NCBI GenBank assembly: GCA_959599635.1
Contig: CAUGJN010000107.1
Coordinates: 1 to 6,658 of the forward strand
Reading direction: 5' to 3'
Length of the DNA: 6,658 nucleotides
Origin: an uncultured Collinsella sp.
Lineage (GTDB): Bacteria > Actinomycetota > Coriobacteriia > Coriobacteriales > Coriobacteriaceae
The notes below the pieces were generated by a model, which was given only the letters and a program-made list of their open reading frames with translations, was not told the DNA's origin and did not search any database. The translations under genes and the position numbers were made by a program. Shown one piece after another: positions 1 through 6,003 of the stretch. Numbering within the stretch: position 1 is the stretch's first letter; every line of letters begins with the position of its first letter.

Positions 1-425
1 GTATGGTCGGTGCTCTGTCTATCGTCCGCTATCGTACGGCGGTCAAGGACCCGCTCGACCTGCTGTATCTGTTTTGGGCCATTACCACGGGCATTACGGC
101 AGGTGCCGGCATGTACGCGCTCGTGGGGCTCACGGCAGTGGTGATCGTGGTGATGATCGCCGGTTTTGCGAGCCACCAGGACAAGGCGCGCGTGTACATG
201 ATGGTCATCCACTACACGGGCCAGACCACTGGCGACGATATCGTGCGCGCGTTTGGGCGCACCAACTTCACCGTCAAGTCCAAGACGATGCGCGGCGACA
301 AGGTCGAGATGGCCGTCGAGGTGTTCTCGGACGGTGTGGATATGCCCTATGCCGACGCCATCCGCGCACTCGATGGCGTGGAAGACCTAACGTTGATCCA
401 ATACAACGGCGAGTACCACGGCTAA
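1..425 (+). CDS. DUF4956 family membrane protein, C-terminal part (5' end outside window)
   Basis: The reading frame is open from the first base and ends at TAA 423-425. The ATG at base 3 is probably an internal methionine, because the visible protein opens with GALSIVRYRTAVKDP, which is the well-conserved core of DUF4956 proteins rather than an N-terminus. Family members are usually about 200-230 residues, so roughly the first third is missing. Two hydrophobic stretches (about visible residues 20-34 and 38-55) are membrane segments. They are followed by a soluble ~80-residue ferredoxin-like tail ending in a DGVEDLTLIQYNGEYHG-type sequence. The biochemical role of the family is unknown. From general knowledge these proteins often sit next to VTC-type polyphosphate polymerase or CotH-like genes, which cannot be tested because the upstream DNA is absent. 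The family call is from memory of the motif; membrane location is clear from composition. Confidence 0.8.
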   Translation, partial: MVGALSIVRYRTAVKDPLDLLYLFWAITTGITAGAGMYALVGLTAVVIVVMIAGFASHQDKARVYMMVIHYTGQTTGDDIVRAFGRTNFTVKSKTMRGDKVEMAVEVFSDGVDMPYADAIRALDGVEDLTLIQYNGEYHG

Positions 426-431
426 CTATGT

Positions 432-455
432 TCCGGCGTTCTGCCGAACGTCGGA
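432..455. repeat. Stem-loop just after the DUF4956 stop codon
   Basis: Bases 432-441 pair with 446-455 (ten pairs, one of them G-T) around a four-base loop TGCC. The hairpin starts seven bases after the stop codon, where a transcription terminator is expected. No T-run follows it (the next bases are CCGGTCGACG), so it is not a classical intrinsic terminator. It could stabilise the 3' end of the mRNA or be part of the repeat-rich spacer that follows. The pairing is seen directly; the role is inference. Confidence 0.45.
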
Positions 456-600
456 CCGGTCGACGCTGCGCGGGCATCTGCCGGGCGATCTGCCGCTCAA
501 ACCGTCGCTCGCGTACATAAAGTACGCTTCGCTCCTCTTTCGCGGCACCTCGCCACGGCAGCTGCTCGCTCGCTGACGTTTGCTCGACCTGGGCGGTTGA
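454..600. repeat. GC-rich palindromic spacer, possible dispersed intergenic repeat
   Basis: This stretch between the DUF4956 gene and the LacI-type gene shows no convincing coding region but is dense in short symmetric sequence. It has an 8-base palindrome GACCGGTC at 454-461, a near-tandem pair GGGCATCTGCC / GGGCGATCTGCC at 472-494, and a perfect six-pair hairpin GCGTAC-ATAAA-GTACGC at 511-527. Repeated CGCTCG/CGCTTCGCTC motifs follow up to about 575. The complementary strand is open in one frame across the region, but it encodes an arginine-rich, low-complexity product typical of a shadow frame. The composition resembles dispersed extragenic palindromic repeats, but only one copy is visible here, so the repeat status is unproven. 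Confidence 0.3.
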
Positions 601-688
601 TACGATCCATGCGGTCCGTCTCATTTACTCAATTTGCTGGGATGGGTTGGGTATCATGGTGAAAGCGATTTCAACGACAGGGGTGCTC

Positions 689-1669
689 GTGGTAAAGATG
701 AAAGATGTGGCCGAGCTGGCCGGCGTTTCGAGCGCCGCCGTCTCGCGCTACCTCAACGGTGGCTACATATCGGCGGATAAGGCCGAGCGCATTAAGAAGG
801 CGATTGAGCTGACAGGATACGTGCGGTCCAGCCAAGCTCGCGCGCTGCGCACCGGTTCCACCAAGCTCATCGGCGTCATCGTGCCCAAGATCAACTCGGA
901 GTCCGTGAGCCGCATTACTGCCGGCATTGGCCAGGTGCTCGGTCGCCGTGGCTACCAGATGCTGCTTGCCAACACCGACAACGCGGCCGATCGTGAGCTC
1001 GAATACCTCGATTTATTCCAAAACCACCCAGTCGATGGCATTGTGCTGGTGGCAACTATGATTACCGACGAACACCGTCGGGCGATTGAATCGTGCCGCG
1101 TGCCCATCGTGCTGATCGGCCAGAATGTTGAGGGCGCGGCGTGCGTCTATCACGACGATTACGAGGCCGCCTTTGAGCTGGGCCATGCACTTGCGGGTCG
1201 CGTGGACGGCAAGATTGCCTATATTGGAGTTACCGAAGAGGACCGCGCTGCTGGTTATGACCGCCGTCGCGGTTTTGAGGCCGGCTTGCGCGCCGCGGGT
1301 AACCCACTCGATGCCGCCTTGATTCGTTTGGGCTCGTTTACGCTCGACTCGGGCTATGGTGCGGCGCGTGAACTGCTTTCCGTCGCTCCCGATGTTTCGT
1401 TTATCGCCTGCGCGACCGACACCATGGCGGCGGGCGCGCTGCGTGCTATCGATGAGGTTCGCGGCATGGGCGAGGGTATACACCGCGTAAGCGGTTTTGG
1501 CGACAACGCGTTTTTGCGCGCGCTGACGGGCGGCATTCCCACTGTGCATTATGGCTACCTGACCAGTGGCGTCGAGGCGACCAATATGTTGCTCAACACG
1601 CTCGATGGCGTGGAGGGGGAGAGCGGCCTCAAGACGCTCAAGCTCGGACATCAGCTGATGAATGTCTAG
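689..1669 (+). CDS. scrR: LacI/GalR-family transcriptional repressor, probable sucrose operon regulator
   Basis: A 326-residue protein with the standard LacI-family plan. The helix-turn-helix is at residues 5-24 (KDVAELAGVSSAAVSRYLNG). The hinge segment SSQARALRTGST is at 47-58. A periplasmic-binding-protein-like ligand domain begins at IGVIVP (61-66) and runs to the end. I chose GTG 689 because AGGGG at 679-683 lies five bases before it and the HTH then starts at the usual distance from the N-terminus. In-frame TTG 647, ATG 656 and ATG 698 are alternatives; a TATCAT (652-657) overlaps ATG 656 and could be this gene's own -10. The protein should bind as a dimer to palindromic sites centred on CG and release on binding a sugar ligand. 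It lies directly upstream of the sucrose PTS gene, with two LacI-type operators between them, so sucrose control (ScrR) is the best inference. The ligand (sucrose, sucrose-6-P or fructose) cannot be read from the sequence. Family call is very secure, symbol moderately so. Confidence 0.9.
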   Translation: MVKMKDVAELAGVSSAAVSRYLNGGYISADKAERIKKAIELTGYVRSSQARALRTGSTKLIGVIVPKINSESVSRITAGIGQVLGRRGYQMLLANTDNAADRELEYLDLFQNHPVDGIVLVATMITDEHRRAIESCRVPIVLIGQNVEGAACVYHDDYEAAFELGHALAGRVDGKIAYIGVTEEDRAAGYDRRRGFEAGLRAAGNPLDAALIRLGSFTLDSGYGAARELLSVAPDVSFIACATDTMAAGALRAIDEVRGMGEGIHRVSGFGDNAFLRALTGGIPTVHYGYLTSGVEATNMLLNTLDGVEGESGLKTLKLGHQLMNV

Positions 1670-1755
1670 GCTTTGGGCATGTCTGCCGGCCTTTGATTCC
1701 CTGTTTTTGGCTCAAAACCACCTTTCACCGTCAAATATCTACCGTTTACCGCTAA

Positions 1756-1769
1756 TGAAAACGATTACA
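1756..1769 (+). promoter_or_regulatory. LacI-type operator, site 1 upstream of scrA
   Basis: TGAAAACGATTACA matches every defined position of the LacI/CcpA-class consensus TGWNANCGNTNWCA, with the central CG at 1762-1763. It lies just upstream of the AT-rich candidate -10, about where a -35 element would be, so a repressor bound here would block RNA polymerase. An identical copy lies 26 bases downstream. The adjacent LacI-family regulator is the likely ligand. Actinobacteria are not known for CcpA-type control, so a sucrose-specific operator is favoured over a catabolite site. Confidence 0.75.
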
Positions 1770-1771
1770 GC

Positions 1772-1780
1772 TATATATAA
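1772..1780 (+). promoter_or_regulatory. Candidate -10 region of the scrA promoter
   Basis: TATATATAA lies in the 12-base gap between the two operator copies and is the most AT-rich stretch upstream of scrA. It gives TATATA or TATAAC as a -10 hexamer about 70-75 bases before the scrA start. No good -35 is visible: TTTACC at 1745-1750 is too far away (about 21 bases). That is common for a regulated actinobacterial promoter, but it leaves the exact start site open. Confidence 0.45.
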
Positions 1781-1781
1781 C

Positions 1782-1795
1782 TGAAAACGATTACA
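1782..1795 (+). promoter_or_regulatory. LacI-type operator, site 2 upstream of scrA
   Basis: A second exact copy of TGAAAACGATTACA, in the same orientation as site 1 and 26 bases away centre to centre. The identity extends one base further on the right, to TGAAAACGATTACAG at 1782-1796. It lies just downstream of the candidate -10, overlapping the likely transcription start. Two identical 15-base sequences in a 41-base span are very unlikely by chance. Confidence 0.75.
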
Positions 1796-1851
1796 GTGTA
1801 AGTGTCAAAGATGGCCGGGTGCAAATGCGCCCGTTGGAGGAAAGGGAAGTC

Positions 1852-3252
1852 ATGGACTACCGCAAATCAACCCAAGAGGTGCTCGACAACATCGGTGGCG
1901 CCGACAACGTTGTTTCGGCCGCGCACTGCGCCACTCGCCTGCGCCTGGTGATTGCCGATAACACTAAGGTTAACAAGGAGGCCATCGAGAATGTCGATGG
2001 CGCTAAGGGCGTCTTTGAGGCCCAGGGCCAGCTGCAGATTATTTTTGGCACCGGCACCGTCAACAAGGTCTACGAGGAGTTCATCGCGCTCAGTGGCGTC
2101 GAGGCTGCCACCAAGGCCGAGGTCAAGGAGGCCGCGGCGCAGCAGCAGAACATCTTTATGCGTGCCATTAAGGTGCTCGGCGACGTCTTTGTCCCCATCA
2201 TCCCTGCCATCGTGGCTTCGGGCCTGCTGCTGGGCATTATGAGCGCCCTCAACTTTATGGCCTCCAACGGCTTTATCGCGCTCGACACCAATAACTTTAT
2301 CTATAAGATCGCCGACCTGGTCTCGGGAACGTCCTTTGGCATTCTGCAGATCCTGATCGGCTACTCCGCGGCTAAGGCCTTTGGCGCTAACCCGTATTTG
2401 GGCCCCGTCGTCGGAGGTGCGTTCATCAACTCCTCGCTGCAGAGCGCCTACACGGTTGCCTCCGAGGGCGTGCAGACCATGGTCACCGTCATTCCCGGCG
2501 TGTACAGCTTTGAGTGGGTCGGTTATCAGGGCCACGTTATCCCCATCGTTATCGCCTGCGCCATACTCGCCTTCCTCGAGAAGCGTCTCCACAAGGTTGT
2601 CCCCGAGATGTTCGACCTCTTTGTGACCCCGCTCGTCTCGGTGTTCGTTACCGTGCTCGTGACCTTCGTTGCCGTCGGTCCCATCTTCGTGTGGGCCGAG
2701 AACGCCATCCTCGGTCTGATTCAGGCCCTGCTCACCCTGCCCTTTGGTATCGGTTCCTTTATCGTCGGCCTGTTCTATGCCCCCACGGTCGTTACCGGTA
2801 TCCACCAGATGTACACCGCCATCGACCTGGGTCAGCTCGCCCAGTACGGCGTAACCTATTGGCTGCCCATCGCCAGTGCCGCTAACATCGCCCAGGGTGG
2901 TGCCGCACTCGCCGTTGCCTTTAAGACCCGCGATGCCAAGATCAAGGGCCTGGCGCTTCCTTCGGCCCTGTCCGCCTTCATGGGTATTACCGAGCCTGCC
3001 ATCTTTGGTGTGAACCTGCGCTTCTTTAAGCCCTTCATCGCCGGCTGCATCGGCGGTGGTTGCGGTGCCCTGGTCTGCGCGCTTACTTCGCTGGCTGCCT
3101 CCGGCACGGGCGTTACCGGTATCTTCGGTATCCTGCTGTGCCTGGCCCAGCCCGTGCAGTATGCGATCATGTTTGCGGTTGCCGCGCTGGTTTCCTTTGC
3201 CGTCTCGTTTGTCCTGTACAAGGATGAGCCCAAGGCTTCCGAGCAGGCGTAA
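1852..3252 (+). CDS. scrA: PTS sucrose-type transporter, EIIBC subunit
   Basis: A 466-residue permease of the glucose/sucrose PTS superfamily. It takes up sucrose across the membrane while phosphorylating it to sucrose-6-phosphate. The EIIB domain occupies about residues 5-80 and carries the phospho-accepting Cys26 in AAHCATRLRLV. After a linker near residue 85-95, the EIIC domain runs to about 455 with many membrane helices. It includes TGIHQMY (His318) and the family hallmark GITEPAIFGVNLRF starting at residue 378. There is no EIIA domain, so phosphate must come from a separate EIIA, as in many ScrA proteins. Length agrees with the EIIBC form. I chose ATG 1852 over GTG 1819 because GGAGGAAAGGGA (1836-1847) precedes it and MDYRKSTQEVLDNIGG is the usual EIIB opening. 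Sucrose rather than trehalose or beta-glucoside is inferred from the adjoining GH32 hydrolase and LacI-type regulator. Confidence 0.9.
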   Translation: MDYRKSTQEVLDNIGGADNVVSAAHCATRLRLVIADNTKVNKEAIENVDGAKGVFEAQGQLQIIFGTGTVNKVYEEFIALSGVEAATKAEVKEAAAQQQNIFMRAIKVLGDVFVPIIPAIVASGLLLGIMSALNFMASNGFIALDTNNFIYKIADLVSGTSFGILQILIGYSAAKAFGANPYLGPVVGGAFINSSLQSAYTVASEGVQTMVTVIPGVYSFEWVGYQGHVIPIVIACAILAFLEKRLHKVVPEMFDLFVTPLVSVFVTVLVTFVAVGPIFVWAENAILGLIQALLTLPFGIGSFIVGLFYAPTVVTGIHQMYTAIDLGQLAQYGVTYWLPIASAANIAQGGAALAVAFKTRDAKIKGLALPSALSAFMGITEPAIFGVNLRFFKPFIAGCIGGGCGALVCALTSLAASGTGVTGIFGILLCLAQPVQYAIMFAVAALVSFAVSFVLYKDEPKASEQA

Positions 3253-3269
3253 GAGCTTTTGATTGAGGG

Positions 3270-3300
3270 GATGCCCGCGGGTTGTATGCTCGCGGGCGTT
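3270..3300 (+). terminator. Terminator-like hairpin between scrA and scrB
   Basis: Bases 3271-3279 (ATGCCCGCG) pair with 3291-3299 (CGCGGGCGT) around an 11-base loop. Seven of the pairs are uninterrupted G-C pairs. Only a short T-run follows (GTTTCCC), so termination is likely partial. It sits 18 bases after the scrA stop and about 60 bases before scrB. A partial terminator or mRNA-stabilising hairpin here would give more permease than hydrolase, or mark a separate scrB promoter. The pairing is observed; the effect is inferred. Confidence 0.5.
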
Positions 3301-3359
3301 TCCCGTATCCGGTGCCGATCTCTGGTGCCTTGTTACTTTCGATCCGTTAGGACTTTGAT

Positions 3360-4892
3360 ATGTCTAATGCACTTGGTCGCGACCTTGCAAAGTTGGTTGC
3401 CGCGGTTGATGCTGCCGCCTCTGAGTGTGGTCATGGCGCGTATGGCCAACACTTCCATATTATGCCGCCGGCGGGTTGGCTCAACGACCCCAACGGTCTT
3501 TGCCAAGCGGGCGGCGTGTTCCACGCTTATTTTCAATATGCGCCCTTTGATGTCGAGGGTGGCGTTAAGGTCTGGGGCCATGCGACGAGTCGCGACCTTA
3601 TGACGTGGGATTACGTTGGCGCCCCGCTGCTGCCCGACGAGTCGTTCGATTGTCACGGTGTGTATTCGGGCTCCGCGCTTGCCGAAGACGGTCGCATTCG
3701 CGTACTTTATACGGGCAACGTTAAGCTTTCCGATGCGGACGGCACGTACGATTACGTCAATACCGGTCGACGAGCCGATACCGTCTATGTGGAGAGCACC
3801 GACGGCCAGGCGTTCGGCGCCAAGCGTGTGGTGCTGACTTCCGAGGATTATCCCGAGGATTTGACCTGCCATGTGCGCGACCCCAAGGTGTGGCGTGACG
3901 TGGACGGGCGTTATCACATGGTGCTGGGCGCGCGTCGTCGCGTCGACGGTCCGCATGTCGAGAGCCGTTTTTGCGCCATGCATGGCGAGGGTGCCGGTCG
4001 CGATGTGGGCGAGATCTTGGTGTACGGCTCGGCTGACATGCTTAGTTGGGAGCTCGAGAATCGCGTGTCTACGCCCGAGCGCTTTGGCTTTATGTGGGAG
4101 TGCCCCAGCTATATCGAGCTCGATGCGAAAGGCGGTGCACCGGCGAAGTGGCTGTCCTTCTCTCCCCAAGGGCTCGAGAGCGGTCGTTGGGACCGCGGCA
4201 ATGTGTATGCAGCGGGCTACATGCCCGTTACGGGTGACATTACGGCTGGCAAGGACGCTTATGATCTGGGCGAGTTCCGCCTGTGGGACGCAGGTTTTGA
4301 CTTCTATGCGCCGCAGGAGTTCACGGCCGAGGACGGTCGCCATATTCTAATCGGCTGGATGGGCATGCCCGATGAGCCGACCTATGGCAACGACCCCACC
4401 GTGGCGTGCGGCTGGCAGCACTGCATGACGGTGCCGCGTGAGCTTACGGTCGGTGCTGGCGGCGTGGTACTGCAGCAGCCGGCGCGCGAGATCGAGCACC
4501 ATTATGCCTCGGTGCGTGTGGGGGAGGGCTCGTTGGAGGTTGCCGGCGATACCTGCTTTGACGTTATTGTTGCCGGTGTCGACGGCGCTTTTAGTGCGAC
4601 CGTTGATGGCGAGCTGAAGCTGGCGTTTGTGCCCGCCGAGGGTGAACTGCCCGCGCGCTTTGAGATGCGCTTTACCGATGAAGGTTGCGCTTCTGCCGGC
4701 TGCGGTCGTACCGTGCGCCGGGAGCCCGTCGACGAGGTTCGTAACGTGCGCATTGTCGGCGATGTCTCGTCGGTCGAGGTGTTTGTGAACGATGGTGCGC
4801 TCGTGTTTTCGACGCGCATCTATCCCGAGGCCTATGGCGTGACCGTTGACGCTCCGGGCGCGAGTGTGAACTATCACACGCTCAACATCTAG
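3360..4892 (+). CDS. scrB: Sucrose-6-phosphate hydrolase (GH32 beta-fructosidase)
   Basis: A 510-residue glycoside hydrolase family 32 enzyme, cytoplasmic (no signal peptide). It would cleave imported sucrose-6-phosphate to glucose-6-phosphate and fructose. All three catalytic motifs are intact: WLNDPNG (40-46) with nucleophile Asp43, RDP (173-175) with transition-state Asp174, and ECP (247-249) with acid/base Glu247. The substrate-pocket motif VYSGSA is at 101-106 and GWMG at 332-335. The five-bladed propeller ends near VPREL (358-362), followed by a C-terminal beta-sandwich with SVEVFVNDGA at 471-480. Length is typical. An arginine-rich segment of roughly 25 residues (about 191-218) seems longer than usual between the RDP and ECP motifs. 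ATG 3360 is supported by AGGA at 3349-3352. It lies 107 bases after scrA and probably shares its promoter. Sucrose-6-P rather than free sucrose or fructan is inferred from the PTS neighbour. Confidence 0.93.
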   Translation: MSNALGRDLAKLVAAVDAAASECGHGAYGQHFHIMPPAGWLNDPNGLCQAGGVFHAYFQYAPFDVEGGVKVWGHATSRDLMTWDYVGAPLLPDESFDCHGVYSGSALAEDGRIRVLYTGNVKLSDADGTYDYVNTGRRADTVYVESTDGQAFGAKRVVLTSEDYPEDLTCHVRDPKVWRDVDGRYHMVLGARRRVDGPHVESRFCAMHGEGAGRDVGEILVYGSADMLSWELENRVSTPERFGFMWECPSYIELDAKGGAPAKWLSFSPQGLESGRWDRGNVYAAGYMPVTGDITAGKDAYDLGEFRLWDAGFDFYAPQEFTAEDGRHILIGWMGMPDEPTYGNDPTVACGWQHCMTVPRELTVGAGGVVLQQPAREIEHHYASVRVGEGSLEVAGDTCFDVIVAGVDGAFSATVDGELKLAFVPAEGELPARFEMRFTDEGCASAGCGRTVRREPVDEVRNVRIVGDVSSVEVFVNDGALVFSTRIYPEAYGVTVDAPGASVNYHTLNI

Positions 4893-4914
4893 GCGATTCG
4901 TCGCATATCGGCGC

Positions 4915-4920
4915 TATACT
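4915..4920 (+). promoter_or_regulatory. Possible -10 hexamer upstream of the terminator
   Basis: TATACT is a near-perfect -10 hexamer in the gap after scrB, but no recognisable -35 lies 16-18 bases upstream. If used, transcription would begin about four bases before the terminator stem at 4931. The transcript would then be either cut short at once or read through into the PLP-family gene. It may be a chance match. Confidence 0.3.
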
Positions 4921-4930
4921 GCAGCCGTTG

Positions 4931-4970
4931 CCCACGATGCGGGGAACACCCGCATCGTGGGTTTTTGTTT
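4931..4970 (+). terminator. Strong intrinsic terminator after scrB
   Basis: A perfect 13-pair stem (CCCACGATGCGGG at 4931-4943 with CCCGCATCGTGGG at 4949-4961) closes a five-base loop GAACA. It is followed directly by TTTTTGTTT. This is a textbook Rho-independent terminator on the + strand and marks the end of the scrAB transcript, 38 bases after the scrB stop. It ends only 19 bases before the next start codon, so it also lies in the leader of the following gene. Confidence 0.93.
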
Positions 4971-4988
4971 GTGAAGGGACGGTGCCTT

Positions 4989-5981
4989 GTGGATGTACAG
5001 CAGCTAGAAGAGGCCTGGGCTACAAGGGCCGGCGCGCGTGAGGCGCGGTTGCTCGCGGCCTCGCATGTGTTAGCAGCGCTTTCGCAATTGGGGATTGTGC
5101 GCCCCGGCGATCGTCTGGTGGCCTTTGCGGATGACTTAGCCGATGCGTTTGCGCACAGCTTTGATGCCTGCGACGTGGCTATGGTGGGGGAGCCGTCGGT
5201 TGCGGCGTTTACCGCCGCGTCCGAGGGTTTTGATACTTCGTTTGATGTCAAGGGACCGCACCTGTGGTGGTTTGTGAACTCCATCGGCGGGTTTGGTCTG
5301 CGTGTGCCCGACCTTCGCGCCCTGGGCCGCGCGGCTCGTGAGGCCCGCGCGCTGCTGATTGTGGACAACACCGTGGCGTCGGCTTTTAGCTGCGATCCAC
5401 TGCGGCTGGGTGCTGCGCTGTCGCTCGAGGCGCTCGATCGTGTGTGCGCCGGCAAGGCTCCGCGCAAGCTTGTTGCCGCCTCGGTGGCGCGCTCGCAGCT
5501 CAAGCGCCATCGTGTGGATGCCGCTGCCGAGTGCGCGCATGCCCTGCTCGAGGGGTGCGGATTGGCTGCGCTCGACTTGTCCTCCGTTGAGTCCGAGGTT
5601 CTAGAGCACGGGCTCGAAACGCTCGACACCCGCATGCAGGCGCACTTCGACCGCGCCCGTGCGCTGGCCGAGTATCTGGTCGCGAACGAGATGGTGTGCA
5701 ACGTTCGCTATCCCGGGCTGACCTCACATCCCGACCATGCCATCGCGACCGGCATCCTGGAGCATGGTTTTGGCCCGGCAGTAGAGTTTGACCTGATGGG
5801 CTACACCGCGGGCGAATTCTTCAGCATGCTGCCGGACGAATTCCGCGCATCACCCGCCGGCGGCGCAACGACGCGCCTCTCTGCTCCGCGAGGCAAGCAG
5901 GGGAGCACCATCCGCCTCTTCGCTGGCACTGATGATCCCCTGGTAGTGGCTGCCACCCTAGACACCGCCCTCCGCAAGTAG
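4989..5981 (+). CDS. Degenerate Cys/Met-metabolism PLP-dependent enzyme family protein
   Basis: A 330-residue protein related to cystathionine gamma-synthase / methionine gamma-lyase type fold-I PLP enzymes, which are normally about 380-400 residues. Recognisable family landmarks are IVDNTVAS with Asp126 (the residue that contacts the pyridine nitrogen), GLETLDTRMQAH with Arg215, VRYPGLTSHPDH, and TIRLFAGTDDP with Arg309 in the carboxylate-binding position. Key parts are missing. The expected SATKYxxGH motif with the Schiff-base lysine aligns to EALDRVCAGK, where Arg151 replaces the lysine (Lys156 lies five residues later). The YGGT tyrosine and ESPxNP motifs are not visible, and the N-terminal arm is short. 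It may be a pseudoenzyme, a partner subunit, or an enzyme with changed chemistry. GTG 4989 is preferred because AAGGGA (4974-4979) precedes it by nine bases; the in-frame TTG 4965 lies inside the terminator T-run. A functional link to sucrose use is not evident. Confidence 0.75.
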   Translation: MDVQQLEEAWATRAGAREARLLAASHVLAALSQLGIVRPGDRLVAFADDLADAFAHSFDACDVAMVGEPSVAAFTAASEGFDTSFDVKGPHLWWFVNSIGGFGLRVPDLRALGRAAREARALLIVDNTVASAFSCDPLRLGAALSLEALDRVCAGKAPRKLVAASVARSQLKRHRVDAAAECAHALLEGCGLAALDLSSVESEVLEHGLETLDTRMQAHFDRARALAEYLVANEMVCNVRYPGLTSHPDHAIATGILEHGFGPAVEFDLMGYTAGEFFSMLPDEFRASPAGGATTRLSAPRGKQGSTIRLFAGTDDPLVVAATLDTALRK

Positions 5982-6003
5982 CTAGTATTGGGTCTGTGTC
6001 ACG

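Noticed and set aside
274..624. Minus-strand open frame spanning the DUF4956 tail and the spacer
   Set aside because: The product is arginine-rich and overlaps a recognisable gene on the other strand. It has no domain and looks like a shadow frame across repetitive DNA.
1738..1751. Possible third operator (TACCGTTTACC) upstream of site 1
   Set aside because: Only the right half fits the consensus; the TGA of the left half is missing and the spacing (19 bases) differs.
1670..1755. Terminator for the LacI-type gene
   Set aside because: GGCATGTCTGCC (1677-1688) can form only a four-pair stem and is not followed by a T-run. No credible terminator is visible.
1756..1796. Reading the paired 15-mers as a CRISPR remnant or as CcpA catabolite sites
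   Set aside because: There are only two short repeats with an 11-base spacer and no array. CcpA control is a Firmicutes trait, and a LacI-family gene lies right next to the sites.
1819..1851. Upstream GTG start for scrA at 1819
   Set aside because: It has no good ribosome binding site and would add 11 residues before the standard EIIB opening. ATG 1852 has GGAGG and purine-rich sequence before it.
1867..2805. Long open frame (312 codons) on the minus strand antisense to scrA
   Set aside because: The product is a Gly/Asp/His-rich low-complexity sequence with no recognisable domain, as expected for the complement of a GC-biased membrane-protein gene. scrA is unambiguous.
3333..4343. Long open frame (336 codons) on the minus strand antisense to scrB
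   Set aside because: The opposite strand encodes a GH32 enzyme with all catalytic motifs. The antisense product has no domain I recognise.
4889..5701. Minus-strand open frame (270 codons) opposite the PLP-family gene
   Set aside because: It is a Ser/Arg/Ala-rich shadow translation, and it runs through the scrB terminator. The + strand frame keeps family motifs.
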